Below are positions 48,356-58,141 of a DNA stretch of 58,547 nucleotides, piece after piece. The stretch's first letter is position 1. The number at the start of each line of letters is the position of its first letter. The stretch covers positions 1-58,547 of the forward strand of contig NZ_JABAGC010000017.1 in NCBI RefSeq assembly GCF_012843905.1. Reading direction: 5' to 3'. The position numbers were made by a program, and so were the translations under genes. This DNA comes from Clostridium sp. SM-530-WT-3G (GTDB lineage Bacteria; Bacillota; Clostridia; Clostridiales; Clostridiaceae). The notes below the pieces were generated by a model. It saw only the letters and a list, made by a program, of their open reading frames with translations. It was not told where the DNA came from and did no database searches.

Positions 48356-49777
48356 ATGACAACACTGAGTAATTTAATGGAATTTTTAAATAGTTCAATC
48401 ACAAAATTCAATGATTTCTTATGGACTTACGTATTAATTGCACCATTAATAATTCTTGGAATATACTTTTCTTATAAAACTGGTTTTGTTCAATTTAGAT
48501 TTATAAAAGAAATGTTCAGACTATTAGGTAATGGAGCAACTGGCAAAAAAGAAAAAGGCTCTGTTTCATCATTCCAAGCATTCTGTATAAGTACTGCTTC
48601 AAGAGTAGGGACAGGTAATCTTGCTGGTATTGCAATTGCAATTTCAATAGGTGGGCCTGGAGCTATATTCTGGATGTGGCTTATGGCATTAATAGGTGCT
48701 GCTTCAAGCTTCGTCGAATCAACATTAGCTCAAATTTACAAGCAATCGGATGGAAATGGTGCTTATGTTGGAGGACCTGCATATTATATGGACAAGGCTT
48801 TAAATATGAAGTGGATGGGTGTAATATTCTCTATCCTAATAACAATATGCTTTGGATTAGTATTTAACTCTGTACAATCAAATACAATTTCTCTAGCATT
48901 AAATGAAGCTTTTGGTATAAATCAATTTTTAGTTGGTGCTGTACTTACAATAATAACTATATTTATTATTTTCGGTGGAATACATAGAATTGCTAAAGTT
49001 TCAGAAATTATAGTACCTATTATGGCTACTTTATACATATTAATTTCTTTATTCGTAGTATTCAAAAACATAAATCATGTTCCAGGCTTAATTCTTACTA
49101 TAGTTGAAAATGCTTTTGGTGTTAAACAAGCTATAGGAGGTGGAATTGGTGGTGCCCTTCTTATAGGAATAAAAAGAGGATTATTTTCTAATGAAGCAGG
49201 TATGGGAAGTGCTCCTAATGCAGCTGCAACTGCAAATGTATCACATCCTGTTAAACAAGGATTAATTCAAACTTTAGGTGTATTTACAGATACTATAATA
49301 ATATGTAGCTGTACTGCTTTTATAATCTTATTATCAGATATAGACTTATCAAGTGGTTTAACTGGAATTCAATTAACACAAAACGCTTTAAGTTCTCAGA
49401 TTGGAAGTTTCGGAAGTATATTTATTGCATTATGTGTACTACTATTTGCTTTTAGTTCTATAGTAGGAAATTATTATTATGGAGAAGCAAATATAGAATT
49501 TTTAACTAATAAGAAAATTTATTTAACTTTATATAGAGTATGTGTTGCTTTAATGGTTTTATTTGGAGCAACAGTAAGCATGGATATCGTTTGGAATTTA
49601 GCAGATATCTTTATGGCCTTAATGGCAATCACAAATCTAATTGCAATAGCTCTTTTAGGTAAATTTGCATTCAAAGCATTAGACGATTATAAAGCCCAAA
49701 AGAAAGCTGGAATAAAGGATCCAGTATTTAAGGCTTCTTCTATACCAGGTTTAGAAAATGTAACTGAATGGGATTAA
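48356..49777 (+). CDS. Sodium:alanine/glycine symporter (AGCS family), copy 1
   Basis: A 473-residue membrane protein with about eleven helices that takes up alanine or glycine with sodium. Family marks are TGNLAGIAIAISIGGPGAIFWMW near residues 86-108, GGPAYYMDKAL near 140 and RGLFSNEAGMGSAPNAAAT near 275. ATG at 48356 is 7 bases after AGGAGG; the upstream in-frame TTG overlaps the ribosome site. It has no riboswitch, unlike the second copy at 56542. Monocistronic with a good terminator. Confidence 0.93.
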   Translation: MTTLSNLMEFLNSSITKFNDFLWTYVLIAPLIILGIYFSYKTGFVQFRFIKEMFRLLGNGATGKKEKGSVSSFQAFCISTASRVGTGNLAGIAIAISIGGPGAIFWMWLMALIGAASSFVESTLAQIYKQSDGNGAYVGGPAYYMDKALNMKWMGVIFSILITICFGLVFNSVQSNTISLALNEAFGINQFLVGAVLTIITIFIIFGGIHRIAKVSEIIVPIMATLYILISLFVVFKNINHVPGLILTIVENAFGVKQAIGGGIGGALLIGIKRGLFSNEAGMGSAPNAAATANVSHPVKQGLIQTLGVFTDTIIICSCTAFIILLSDIDLSSGLTGIQLTQNALSSQIGSFGSIFIALCVLLFAFSSIVGNYYYGEANIEFLTNKKIYLTLYRVCVALMVLFGATVSMDIVWNLADIFMALMAITNLIAIALLGKFAFKALDDYKAQKKAGIKDPVFKASSIPGLENVTEWD

Positions 49778-49799
49778 TTTCTCTAATAAAACTTATATA

Positions 49800-49828
49800 A
49801 AAAGGTGCAGCAAAATGCTGCACCTTTT
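49800..49828 (+). terminator. Terminator of the first symporter gene
   Basis: A perfect 13-bp stem (49800-49812 with 49816-49828) around a 3-base loop, with a TTTTT run ending the stem, 22 bases past the stop. The A run on the other side lets it also serve the converging minus-strand gene at 49907. Confidence 0.92.
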
Positions 49829-49906
49829 TATAACCACTTTTAAATTCAACAAAAAATTACTCCATTTATGTAAACCCATACTAAACGCAATCACACAATT
49901 TAATTC

Positions 49907-50755
49907 CTAATTTGTCTTAACCTCTTTTTCAAATCCATTTTTTAATATATTAAATACAGTACCATTGTCAGCATTCACAAATATCTTCCAAGAAATTTTC
50001 TTTCCATCAGAATCATTTCCTTCTACTGTAATCATATAGCATAGTTCCTGAACATTATCCGATGCTTTTTCAATCTTATTTGCACAATAAACAAGTTGAA
50101 TATTATCAGATACTATCCCATCTCCATTATATGACTCAAATGTTTCTAATGCTTTTTGTTTAGCTTCATCTTCATTTATATTTATTAGTGGTTCTTTTTC
50201 TGTTGTTCTTATAGCCATATTAGAATATCCATCCATATATCCACTTTCCTTATTTATATTTACCTTTATTTCATCAAAATAAAAAGAATACCCATACTTC
50301 TCTTTGGTAAATACAAATGAATAATACGGAAGGTCTTCCTCATTCTTAACACTTTTTAATGTTATGTCCCCACCATAAATATTTTGAAGATATTTTTCAG
50401 CCATAGCTTGAGCTTCTTCTATTCCAACCCTTGTTATATTAGGCTGAGAATCTTTCTTTGCAAATCCTATTACATCGTTTTCTTTGTCTAAATCTATTCC
50501 ATAATATTGAGTTACTACTGTCGAATAAGTAAGTTCAGTTTTATTATTTGCCGACTTAACTTTCTCATACTTTATATCTGATAAATCAATATCCGTATTC
50601 ACTGCATTAATTGAATATAATTTTTCAATGAATTCTTTAGATTTTCGAACATCATCAACTCCAGGCCCTAAAAATTTATATGCTGATATACCTGATACAA
50701 CTAACAATACAATCAGTAATGTAGTCACTTTAAAGTCAATATTTTTTACACTCAT
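49907..50755 (-). CDS. Membrane-anchored PepSY/YpeB-like protein
   Basis: A 282-residue protein with a single N-terminal membrane helix (about 10-27) and an extracellular part holding PepSY-like units: VGIEEAQAMAEKYLQNIYG near residue 112 and INEDEAKQKALETFESY near 193, each followed by strands and a glycine turn. In Gram-positives such domains inhibit or hold cell-wall or spore-cortex enzymes (YpeB with SleB). No partner enzyme is encoded beside it. The ATG has AGGAG in good position. The exact role is open. Confidence 0.78.
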   Translation of the reverse strand: MSVKNIDFKVTTLLIVLLVVSGISAYKFLGPGVDDVRKSKEFIEKLYSINAVNTDIDLSDIKYEKVKSANNKTELTYSTVVTQYYGIDLDKENDVIGFAKKDSQPNITRVGIEEAQAMAEKYLQNIYGGDITLKSVKNEEDLPYYSFVFTKEKYGYSFYFDEIKVNINKESGYMDGYSNMAIRTTEKEPLININEDEAKQKALETFESYNGDGIVSDNIQLVYCANKIEKASDNVQELCYMITVEGNDSDGKKISWKIFVNADNGTVFNILKNGFEKEVKTN

Positions 50756-50917
50756 AAACTAGCTCCTTATATTTTTTATTCCCCTTATTTATTATATCAT
50801 ATCTTCTTTAATTATTTATAAAATTATAATTATAACTTATTTGTAAATATATTCCTCGCAAAAATCATATTATTTTAGCATAATTATCATATTGTACTCT
50901 TTAATTGAAAAAATATA

Positions 50918-50946
50918 TTGATTTTTCTATACAAAATATATATAAT
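50918..50946 (+). promoter_or_regulatory. Promoter of the potABCD operon
   Basis: TTGATT (50918-50923), 17 bases, TATAAT (50941-50946), 78 bases before the regulator gene. The operator-like repeats at 50958-50988 begin 12 bases downstream of the -10 box. Confidence 0.85.
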
Positions 50947-50957
50947 TATCCTTGTTT

Positions 50958-50988
50958 GTTTAGTAATCTTAAACTTATGGTTTAGTAA
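50958..50988 (+). promoter_or_regulatory. Candidate operator for the XRE regulator
   Basis: GTTTAGTAA occurs twice (50958-50966 and 50980-50988), with the inverse TTAAAC (50969-50974) between them. This places a repeated, partly dyadic motif at and just past the transcription start of an operon whose first gene is a repressor-type protein. Autoregulation is inferred. Confidence 0.45.
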
Positions 50989-51023
50989 AAGTGATTATTA
51001 TAAATTGATTAGTAGGTGAAATT

Positions 51024-51563
51024 ATGCAAATAGGGGAAAAAATTCGAGTACTCCGAATGGAAAAACAATTAACTCAAGAGGAGCTTGCCAATAGATGTGA
51101 ATTATCAAAAGGATTTATTTCTCAAGTAGAAAATGACTTGACTTCTCCATCCATTGCTACTCTAATTGACATCCTTGAAATATTGGGGACTAACCTTCCT
51201 GATTTCTTCAGTGATTCAAAAGAAGAAAAAGTAACATATACTAAAGATGACATGTTTGAAAAAGATGATGACGAGTTAAAATATTCTTTAATGTGGCTTA
51301 TTCCTAATGCTCAAAAGAATGAAATGGAACCCATCATGATTACACTTCAACCTGGCGGACAGTATATTGAGGAAGAACCTCATGAGGGTGAAGAATTTGG
51401 CTATGTTCTATCTGGAAGTATAATTCTTCACTTAGGAAAAAAGAAATATAAAGTAAAAAAAGGGGAAAGCTTTTATTATAAAGCTAAAGTAAACCATTAT
51501 ATTGCTAACGCCGGAAAAACACCAGCAAAAGTAATTTGGATCAGTACTCCCCCATCATTTTAA
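51024..51563 (+). CDS. XRE-family regulator with cupin domain (PuuR-like)
   Basis: A 179-residue regulator: XRE helix-turn-helix (about 5-60, with LTQEELANRCELSKGFISQVE) and a small C-terminal cupin (about 105-178, with GEEFGYVLSGSIILHLG). This architecture is that of PuuR and similar regulators that sense polyamines or related small molecules. It is the first gene of the pot operon, 22 bases before potA, and most likely represses it when polyamines are plentiful. The effector is inferred from context. Confidence 0.92.
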   Translation: MQIGEKIRVLRMEKQLTQEELANRCELSKGFISQVENDLTSPSIATLIDILEILGTNLPDFFSDSKEEKVTYTKDDMFEKDDDELKYSLMWLIPNAQKNEMEPIMITLQPGGQYIEEEPHEGEEFGYVLSGSIILHLGKKKYKVKKGESFYYKAKVNHYIANAGKTPAKVIWISTPPSF

Positions 51564-51585
51564 ACAGTAGAAAGAGGTGTTTTTT

Positions 51586-52638
51586 ATGAGTGAAAACATT
51601 ATTGAACTAAAAAATATTACTAAAGCTTATGGTGATAATATAGTATTAGATAATTTATCTTTAAACATTAAGAAAAATGAATTTTTAACACTATTAGGAC
51701 CAAGTGGATGTGGAAAAACCACAACATTAAAAATAATTGCAGGATTTGAAAATGCTGATTCAGGAAAGTTAATGTCTAAAAATGAAGATATTTCATCATT
51801 ACCACCATATAAAAGACAGGTTAATACAGTATTCCAAAAATACGCCCTGTTTCCTCACATGAATATTTTTGACAATGTGGCATTCGGTTTAAAATTAAAA
51901 AAATTACCTAAAGACGAAATAAAAAGTAAAGTTGAAGAAATGCTAAAACTTGTCGCATTAAGTGGCTTTGGTAATAGATCAGTTGATTCTCTTAGTGGTG
52001 GTCAACAACAAAGAGTCGCTATTGCAAGAGCTTTAGTAAATAAACCTGAAATATTACTTCTTGATGAGCCACTTGCTGCTCTTGACTTAAAACTTAGAAA
52101 AGAAATGCAGATAGAACTTAAAAAAATTCAAAAAGAAGTTGGTATTACATTCGTATTTGTAACTCATGATCAAGAAGAGGCTCTTACTATGTCTGATACT
52201 ATTGTAGTTATGAACAAAGGTGTAATTCAACAAATGGGAACACCTCAAGATATATACAATGAACCAGCTAATGCTTTTGTTGCTGATTTCATAGGAGAAA
52301 GCAATATTATAAGCGGTACAATGATAAAAGATTTTAAAGTTAATTTCTGTAATAGAGATTTTGAATGTGTTGATAAAGGCTTTAAAGAAAATGAACCTGT
52401 TGATATCGTAATAAGACCTGAAGATGTAACAATTGTAAGCAGTGATAAGGGAATGATAGAAGGTATTGTTACTTCTATTATATTTAAAGGAGTTCATTAT
52501 GAAATAACTGTAAAAACTGAGTGTACTGAATTTATTATTCATAGTACTAAATCAGCTAATGTAAACAGCCATGTTGGATTAAATATATATCCAGAAGATA
52601 TTCATATAATGAAAAAGAGTGATAACAATGAACAATAA
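51586..52638 (+). CDS. potA: Spermidine/putrescine ABC transporter, ATP-binding protein
   Basis: The ATPase of the polyamine importer, 350 residues. Walker [10 protein letters not shown] near residue 37, signature LSGGQQQR near 135, Walker [12 protein letters not shown] near 158, and a C-terminal TOBE domain (about 275-345). ATG at 51586 follows AGAGGTG; the GTG three codons upstream overlaps that site. It overlaps potB slightly. Confidence 0.95.
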   Translation: MSENIIELKNITKAYGDNIVLDNLSLNIKKNEFLTLLGPSGCGKTTTLKIIAGFENADSGKLMSKNEDISSLPPYKRQVNTVFQKYALFPHMNIFDNVAFGLKLKKLPKDEIKSKVEEMLKLVALSGFGNRSVDSLSGGQQQRVAIARALVNKPEILLLDEPLAALDLKLRKEMQIELKKIQKEVGITFVFVTHDQEEALTMSDTIVVMNKGVIQQMGTPQDIYNEPANAFVADFIGESNIISGTMIKDFKVNFCNRDFECVDKGFKENEPVDIVIRPEDVTIVSSDKGMIEGIVTSIIFKGVHYEITVKTECTEFIIHSTKSANVNSHVGLNIYPEDIHIMKKSDNNEQ

Positions 52639-53473
52639 GAAAAAAACATCAATAGCTGCATATCCATACTTTGCATGGAGCGCAATTTTCATAGTAATTC
52701 CCTTATTAATAGTTTTGTTTTTTAGTTTTACAGTTAAAACTGATTCAGGATATGTATTTTCATTAGAAAATTATCAAAGATTAATGGCTTCACAATATAT
52801 AAGCATTTTTCTAAGGTCAGTATGGCTTGCACTTATTTCAACTGTTGCATGCTTAATAATAGGATATCCAATTGCATATATAATTTCTAAGATGAAACCT
52901 AGTAAAAGAAACTTTTTAATTATGCTTTTTATTCTTCCAATGTGGATGAATTTTCTTCTTAGAACTTACGCTTGGGTTCCAATACTAGGAAAAACAGGCC
53001 TTGTAAATACTTTCCTTGGCAAATTCGGAATTCAACCAATATGGTTTTTATATAATGATTTTGCAGTTCTTTTAGGTATGGTATATAATTTCCTACCATT
53101 TATGGTATTACCTTTATATACTACATTAATTAAAATGGACATTAATTTAGTTAATGCTGCTGCAGATTTAGGAGCAAATAGATTTCAAATCTTTAAAAAA
53201 GTAATATTACCACTTAGTATACCTGGAATATTTTCCGGTATAACAATGGTATTTATGCCAGCTGTATCAACATTCGTAATTTCAAGACTTCTTGGTGGCG
53301 GACAATACATGCTTTTAGGAAATCTTATTGAGCAACAATATACAACTATGGGAGATTGGAACTTCGGTTCTGCAATTTCAATATTCATGATGATTATAAT
53401 ATTAATCTTCATGGCAATATCATCTAAATTTGATGGAACATCTAAAACTGAAGGCGGTGGACAGTTATGGTAA
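52628..53473 (+). CDS. potB: Spermidine/putrescine ABC transporter, permease
   Basis: A 281-residue permease with six helices. The cytoplasmic EAA-type loop [20 protein letters not shown], which contacts PotA, is near residue 180. ATG at 52628 is used here; an in-frame GTG lies at 52619. Either way it overlaps the end of potA by 11-20 bases, and it overlaps potC by 7, so translation is coupled. Membrane subunit of the polyamine importer. Confidence 0.94.
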   Translation: MNNKKKTSIAAYPYFAWSAIFIVIPLLIVLFFSFTVKTDSGYVFSLENYQRLMASQYISIFLRSVWLALISTVACLIIGYPIAYIISKMKPSKRNFLIMLFILPMWMNFLLRTYAWVPILGKTGLVNTFLGKFGIQPIWFLYNDFAVLLGMVYNFLPFMVLPLYTTLIKMDINLVNAAADLGANRFQIFKKVILPLSIPGIFSGITMVFMPAVSTFVISRLLGGGQYMLLGNLIEQQYTTMGDWNFGSAISIFMMIIILIFMAISSKFDGTSKTEGGGQLW

Positions 53474-54249
53474 ATAAAATTGAAAATTTAATAAAAAGAT
53501 GCTACTTGTTCATAATCTTCTTATTTTTATATATTCCTATATTTATACTTATAATTTTTTCATTTAATGAATCAAAGACTATGGGACATTGGACTGGATT
53601 TTCATTAAAATGGTATAAAGAATTATTTAGTAATGATAGACTTATTTCTGCTTTATACTATACTGTACTTATTGCAGTATTAGCTTCTGTAGTAGCTACT
53701 ATAATAGGTACAATAAGTGCTCTTGCAATATCGCAAATGAACGGCAAAATGAAGGCTTTAATTTTAAATATTAATTATTTACCTGTATTAAATCCTGATA
53801 TAGTTACTGGTATTGCACTTATGAGTTTATTTATCTTTTTAAACTTTAATTTTGGGTTTACAACAATGCTTTTAGCTCATATTACATTCGATATACCGTA
53901 TGTAATACTTTCAGTACTCCCTAAAATAAGGCAGCTTCCTGAAAATACATTAGATGCCGCTGCTGATTTAGGTGCTACTCCACTATATACATTTTGGAAA
54001 GTTGTAATGCCACAAATTAAACCTGGTATATTTGCTGGTTTCCTAATGGCATTTACAATGTCTATTGATGATTTTGTAATCAGCTTCTTTACTACAGGTC
54101 CTGGTGTAACAAATCTTTCAATTGAAATATATTCAATGGCAAGACGTGGTATTAAACCTGAAATTAATGCCCTTTCAACTTTAATGTTTATAACAGTACT
54201 TGCATTATTATTAATAGTAAATAAAAAGCAAAAATTAGCAGATGAATAA
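53467..54249 (+). CDS. potC: Spermidine/putrescine ABC transporter, permease
   Basis: The second permease, 260 residues with six helices and the EAA-type loop DAAADLGATPLYTFWKVVMP near residue 160. Its start lies inside the end of potB (ATGGTAA overlap), with GGTGG upstream. Paired with PotB as the transmembrane pore. Confidence 0.95.
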   Translation: MVNKIENLIKRCYLFIIFLFLYIPIFILIIFSFNESKTMGHWTGFSLKWYKELFSNDRLISALYYTVLIAVLASVVATIIGTISALAISQMNGKMKALILNINYLPVLNPDIVTGIALMSLFIFLNFNFGFTTMLLAHITFDIPYVILSVLPKIRQLPENTLDAAADLGATPLYTFWKVVMPQIKPGIFAGFLMAFTMSIDDFVISFFTTGPGVTNLSIEIYSMARRGIKPEINALSTLMFITVLALLLIVNKKQKLADE

Positions 54250-54318
54250 TTTTGTGCACAGAAAGTGATTATTTATGTTTCACATTCTGTGCTTAATTTA
54301 AAACTAGAGGTGAATAAA

Positions 54319-55386
54319 TTGAAAAAATTCAAAACACTTGGAGCACTTGCTTTATCATCATTACTTACACTAAGCCTTTTTTCAGGATGTGGTAAGTCAG
54401 AAACTTCAACTAGTGACGATGTAGTTTATTTCTACAATTGTGGAGATTACATAGACGAAGATTTATTAACTAAATTTACTGAAGAAACTGGAATAAAAGT
54501 AGATTACTCTACTTATGACACAAATGAAATCATGTATCAAAAAGTAAAAAGTACGCCTGGAACCTATGACTTGGTAGTGCCATCAGATTACATGATTCAA
54601 AAAATGATAAAAGAAGATATGCTTGAAAAATTAGATTTTAATAATATTCCAAATTATAAATATATAAGTGAAGAATTTAAAAATCTAGAATATGACCCTG
54701 ATAATGAATACTCTGTTCCATATATGTGGGGAACAATAGGAATAATTTATAATCCTGATATTGTCACAGACCCTGTTGATAGCTGGGATATACTTTGGAA
54801 TACAAATTATGCCAATAAACAAGTTATAATGTTTGATTCTATGAGAGACAGTCTTGGTATAGCGCTTAAAAAATTAGGGTATTCTATGAATTCTACAGAT
54901 CCAAATGAAATAGAAGCTGCAACACAAGCTCTGATTGAACAAAAAAGAACTATGGATCCTCTTTACTATGTTGATGAAGTTAAAGATAAAATGATAACAG
55001 AAGAAGCCGCAATAGCTCCTGTATGGTCTGGAGATGCAGCATATATAATGAGCGAAAATCCAAAATTAAAATTTGTCTTACCTAAAGAAGGTACAAATAA
55101 ATGGTTTGATGCTATGGCAATTCCTAAAGGTGCAAAGCACAAAGAAAATGCTGAAAAACTTATAAACTTTTTATGCGATCCTGAAAATGCGCTTCAAAAT
55201 GTTGAATATATTGAATACTCTACTCCAAATGAAGCAGCTTATGAAATGTTAGATGATGAAGTTAAAAACGATGAATCATTCTATCCACCACAAAGCATTC
55301 TTGATAAATGTGAAGTTTTTGTCGATCTTAATAAAGATTTAAGACTCTATGATGATGCATGGATGAAAGTAAAAACTTCAAGATAA
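54319..55386 (+). CDS. potD: Spermidine/putrescine-binding lipoprotein
   Basis: The substrate-binding protein of the importer, 355 residues, anchored by a lipid: signal peptide with lipobox LFSGC, Cys24. The mature part begins with a polar linker, then VVYFYNCGDYIDEDLLTKF, typical of PotD/PotF. Start is the TTG at 54319 with GAGGTG 6 bases upstream; longer starts up to 54265 lack a ribosome site. It is separated from potC by 69 bases and followed by a strong terminator. Confidence 0.94.
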   Translation: MKKFKTLGALALSSLLTLSLFSGCGKSETSTSDDVVYFYNCGDYIDEDLLTKFTEETGIKVDYSTYDTNEIMYQKVKSTPGTYDLVVPSDYMIQKMIKEDMLEKLDFNNIPNYKYISEEFKNLEYDPDNEYSVPYMWGTIGIIYNPDIVTDPVDSWDILWNTNYANKQVIMFDSMRDSLGIALKKLGYSMNSTDPNEIEAATQALIEQKRTMDPLYYVDEVKDKMITEEAAIAPVWSGDAAYIMSENPKLKFVLPKEGTNKWFDAMAIPKGAKHKENAEKLINFLCDPENALQNVEYIEYSTPNEAAYEMLDDEVKNDESFYPPQSILDKCEVFVDLNKDLRLYDDAWMKVKTSR

Positions 55387-55424
55387 AAAAAGATAGGTCA
55401 GATATTAATCTGCCTATCTTTTTT
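55385..55424. terminator. Bidirectional terminator between potD and ndk
   Basis: An 18-position stem with one mismatch (from 55385, closing at 55424) with A runs on one side and TTTTTT on the other, between two converging genes. Confidence 0.9.
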
Positions 55425-55433
55425 CTTTATTTA

Positions 55434-55844
55434 TTATTTAAATTCTGGAAACCAAAGTTCAATTTCTCTTGCTGCACTTTCAGGGTCATCTGAAGCATGC
55501 ACACAATTTTCAGTTTTACTTCTTGCATATTTATTTCTTATAGTTCCTGGTGCCGCATCATCAGGACTTGTAGCTCCATTGATAGCTCTTACTCTCTTAA
55601 TAGCATCTTCTCCTTCAAGAATAATAGCGCATAAAGGACTTCTTGTTATATATGTTATAAGTTCTTCATAAAAGTCTTTTCCTTTGTGTTGAGAATAATG
55701 CTTTTCGGCTAGATCTCTTGTTGCAGTCATAAGCTTTAGAGCCTTAACTTTTAGCCCGTTATCCTCATAAACACTTATGATATTTCCTATTAAATTTCTT
55801 TCTACTCCATCTGGCTTTATTAATGCCATACTCTTTTCGATCAT
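55434..55844 (-). CDS. ndk: Nucleoside diphosphate kinase
   Basis: A 136-residue enzyme that balances nucleoside triphosphates by phosphate transfer through an active-site histidine, here in NCVHASD near residue 115. The N-terminal ALIKPDGVERNLIG is the family start, and NGATSPDDAAPGTIRNKYA the nucleotide loop. Length is standard. Ribosome site AGGGTGA. Monocistronic. Confidence 0.97.
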   Translation of the reverse strand: MIEKSMALIKPDGVERNLIGNIISVYEDNGLKVKALKLMTATRDLAEKHYSQHKGKDFYEELITYITRSPLCAIILEGEDAIKRVRAINGATSPDDAAPGTIRNKYARSKTENCVHASDDPESAAREIELWFPEFK

Positions 55845-56176
55845 ATTTTCACCCTACTTTCATGTAATTATTTCATATTTAAGTATTATTCCCATTACAT
55901 GAGATATTATACTAAATTTTTTGATAATTATAAATACTTATATATACTATTCAAAGTGTAATTTCTATATTCCATTTGATTAATTGTATATATCATTTGA
56001 ACTTTTATTTTACTTTCTTTAATCATATGCTTAATAATTTAATATATTTATAAATTTAATTCAATTTTTATCGTCTTAATAATTTGTAGTCATTATGATA
56101 TAATAAATTTATACATTATAAATCATATAATTCACACTAAATTTCATACTTTATTGTTTTAGGAGTTCATAATAAT
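55845..56176. other. Divergent intergenic region ndk/acyP
   Basis: About 330 bases of AT-rich DNA holding the promoters of both genes. On the plus strand GATATAATAAATTT near 56097 looks like a -10 box for acyP. I see no RNA structure or further gene. Confidence 0.5.
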
Positions 56177-56449
56177 ATGGTTAGATATTCGATTATTGTT
56201 GATGGCAGAGTCCAAGGAGTTGGATTCAGATACTTTACACAAATGATGGCTATGAAATATAATTTAACTGGTTGGCACAAAAATTTATATAACGGAAAAG
56301 TTCAAATAGAAGTTCAGGGATTAAAAGAAAATCTTATTAATTTTATTAGTGCAATAAAAAAGGGAAATAACTTTTCAAGAATTGATAATATGGATTTAAA
56401 CGAATTATCTGTTAAAGATGATGAAAAAAAATATCGCATTGCATACTAA
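56177..56449 (+). CDS. acyP: Acylphosphatase
   Basis: A 90-residue enzyme that hydrolyses acyl phosphates such as acetyl or carbamoyl phosphate. The signature GRVQGVGFRYFTQ (about 9-21) gives the phosphate-binding loop and arginine, and the catalytic Asn is in GWHKNLYNGKV (about 32-42). Length and motif spacing are typical. AGGAG precedes the ATG. Small cytoplasmic protein, monocistronic. Confidence 0.95.
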   Translation: MVRYSIIVDGRVQGVGFRYFTQMMAMKYNLTGWHKNLYNGKVQIEVQGLKENLINFISAIKKGNNFSRIDNMDLNELSVKDDEKKYRIAY

Positions 56450-56482
56450 AAGTCATTAAGAGTAACATCTTAATGACTTTTT
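56448..56482. terminator. Bidirectional terminator between acyP and the symporter
   Basis: A perfect 14-bp stem (56448-56461 with 56468-56481) starting at the acyP stop, with TTTATTT on the plus side and TTTT on the other. Confidence 0.9.
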
Positions 56483-56541
56483 ATTTACCGTATAATTTTA
56501 ACTACTATATTCTATATTTAAATATATTATCTTTTATAATT

Positions 56542-57981
56542 TTAATCTATAATAGCTCCTTCAATATTATTTATTCCACTTTCTAACTGTGAAAAATACT
56601 CTTCTGTTTCCTTTATAACAACTTTTCTAAGTCCTATAAGACCTACTAAGTTAGGGAATACCATACACCCATTTACTATATCTGCTATTGTAAATATTAA
56701 ATCTAACGATAAGAAAGGTCCTATTGCTACAAGTACTATATATATAAGTTTATATGGCATTATAGATTTTGTTCCAAATAAATATTGCATACACTTTTCA
56801 CCATAATAATTCCATCCAAGTATTGTTGTAAATGCAAAAAATACTAAACCTATATTAACTATATATTTACCCACTATAGCCATTGGAAGTCCTGCTTCAA
56901 ATGCTGCCGATGTAAGTCCTGCACCTTCTATTGCTGCTCCAACTTCAAATACACCTGTAGTACCACTTGTAAGAACTATTACAAGACCTGTCATAGTACA
57001 TATAATTATTGTATCAAAAAAAGTACCTGTCATAGAAATTAAACCTTGTTTAGCTGCTGAATTAGTTTTTGCTGCTGCAGCTGCTATTGGTGCACTACCA
57101 AGCCCAGATTCATTTGAAAACACTCCTCTTGCCACACCATTTCTTATTGCGACAGTTATTGCAGTTCCAGCAAGTGCTCCACCTACAGCTTCTGGATTAA
57201 ACGCACTTTTTATAATTAATGCAACTGCTGCTGGTATTGCAGAAAAATTACAAATGAGTACTGTAACAGCACCAATAACATATGCTACTGCCATGAAAGG
57301 TACTACCTTTTCTGCAACCTTTGATATTCTCTTAATTCCACCTAAAGTAACAAGTGCAACAAGTAAAGTTATAACTATTGCTGTAGCTACCTTTGGAATA
57401 TTAAAGTTAGATGCCGCTGCTGCTATTGAATTTACCTGACTAAAAGTGCCCATTCCAAAAAATGCCACCCCTACACCAAAGAAAGCAAATAATTTTGCAA
57501 GCCATTTTAGACCTAAACCATTTTGTATATAATACATAGGTCCACCACACATCTCGCCATTTTCGTCTATTACTCTATATTTTACTGCAAGTAAACCTTC
57601 CGCATATTTTGTAGCTATACCAAAGAATGCTGCAAACCACATCCATAACATTGCTCCTGGTCCACCTACTTTAATTGCTGTAGCCACACCAACTATGTTT
57701 CCTGTTCCTATTGTAGCTGAAAGCGCTGTACAAAGTGCTGCAAAACTTGACACATCTCCCTCTTCAGATGCCTCATCTTCTCTACTTTCTTTTCCAAATA
57801 CATATTTAAGCGCTAAAGGTAATTTAAATATTTGTAATAATTTCAGTCTGATTGTTAAATAGATACCTGTACCTACCAATAAAATAAGTAATGGCGGTCC
57901 CCAGATAAACGAATCGATTGCTTCGAATACAGATTGGATAGCAGAAACATTATCCGCTAAAAATAAATTTGATAATTTCAT
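56542..57981 (-). CDS. Sodium:alanine/glycine symporter (AGCS family), copy 2, under a glycine riboswitch
   Basis: A 479-residue AGCS transporter with about eleven helices: family marks TIGTGNIVGVATAIKVGGPGA near residue 90, GGPMYYIQNGL near 145 and ARGVFSNESGLGSAPIAAAA near 285. It differs in many positions from the first copy at 48356, so it is a paralogue and not a recent duplicate. The upstream tandem glycine riboswitch marks glycine as a likely substrate. GGGGGA ribosome site 7 bases before the ATG, within reach of an anti-Shine-Dalgarno element. Confidence 0.94.
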   Translation of the reverse strand: MKLSNLFLADNVSAIQSVFEAIDSFIWGPPLLILLVGTGIYLTIRLKLLQIFKLPLALKYVFGKESREDEASEEGDVSSFAALCTALSATIGTGNIVGVATAIKVGGPGAMLWMWFAAFFGIATKYAEGLLAVKYRVIDENGEMCGGPMYYIQNGLGLKWLAKLFAFFGVGVAFFGMGTFSQVNSIAAAASNFNIPKVATAIVITLLVALVTLGGIKRISKVAEKVVPFMAVAYVIGAVTVLICNFSAIPAAVALIIKSAFNPEAVGGALAGTAITVAIRNGVARGVFSNESGLGSAPIAAAAAKTNSAAKQGLISMTGTFFDTIIICTMTGLVIVLTSGTTGVFEVGAAIEGAGLTSAAFEAGLPMAIVGKYIVNIGLVFFAFTTILGWNYYGEKCMQYLFGTKSIMPYKLIYIVLVAIGPFLSLDLIFTIADIVNGCMVFPNLVGLIGLRKVVIKETEEYFSQLESGINNIEGAIID

Positions 57982-57988
57982 AAAAAAA

Positions 57989-58019
57989 TCCCCCTAACAA
58001 ATACATTAATTACGGAGGA
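57989..58019 (-). promoter_or_regulatory. Expression platform: anti-Shine-Dalgarno hairpin
   Basis: On the minus strand TCCTCC (58019-58014) can pair with the ribosome site GGGGGA (57994-57989), 19 bases apart. The GAGGA at 58145-58141, overlapping the closing stem of the second glycine aptamer, could pair with the TCCTC instead. This gives a simple two-state model with translation blocked when glycine is bound. No T-tract terminator is seen. Confidence 0.5.
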
Positions 58020-58141
58020 GAACAATTAATACAATATACAGCTATTTCGTTGAAAACTTTAAACTAAGAACTTTAATTCCTTATTTTTTTATATATTCTC
58101 AAAATTGTAAGCTTTCAATTATTAACCTCAATTGTCATTGT

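Noticed and set aside
52087..52542. Minus-strand open frame of 151 codons opposite potA
   Set aside because: Antisense to a well-conserved gene, no ribosome site, composition of a shadow frame.
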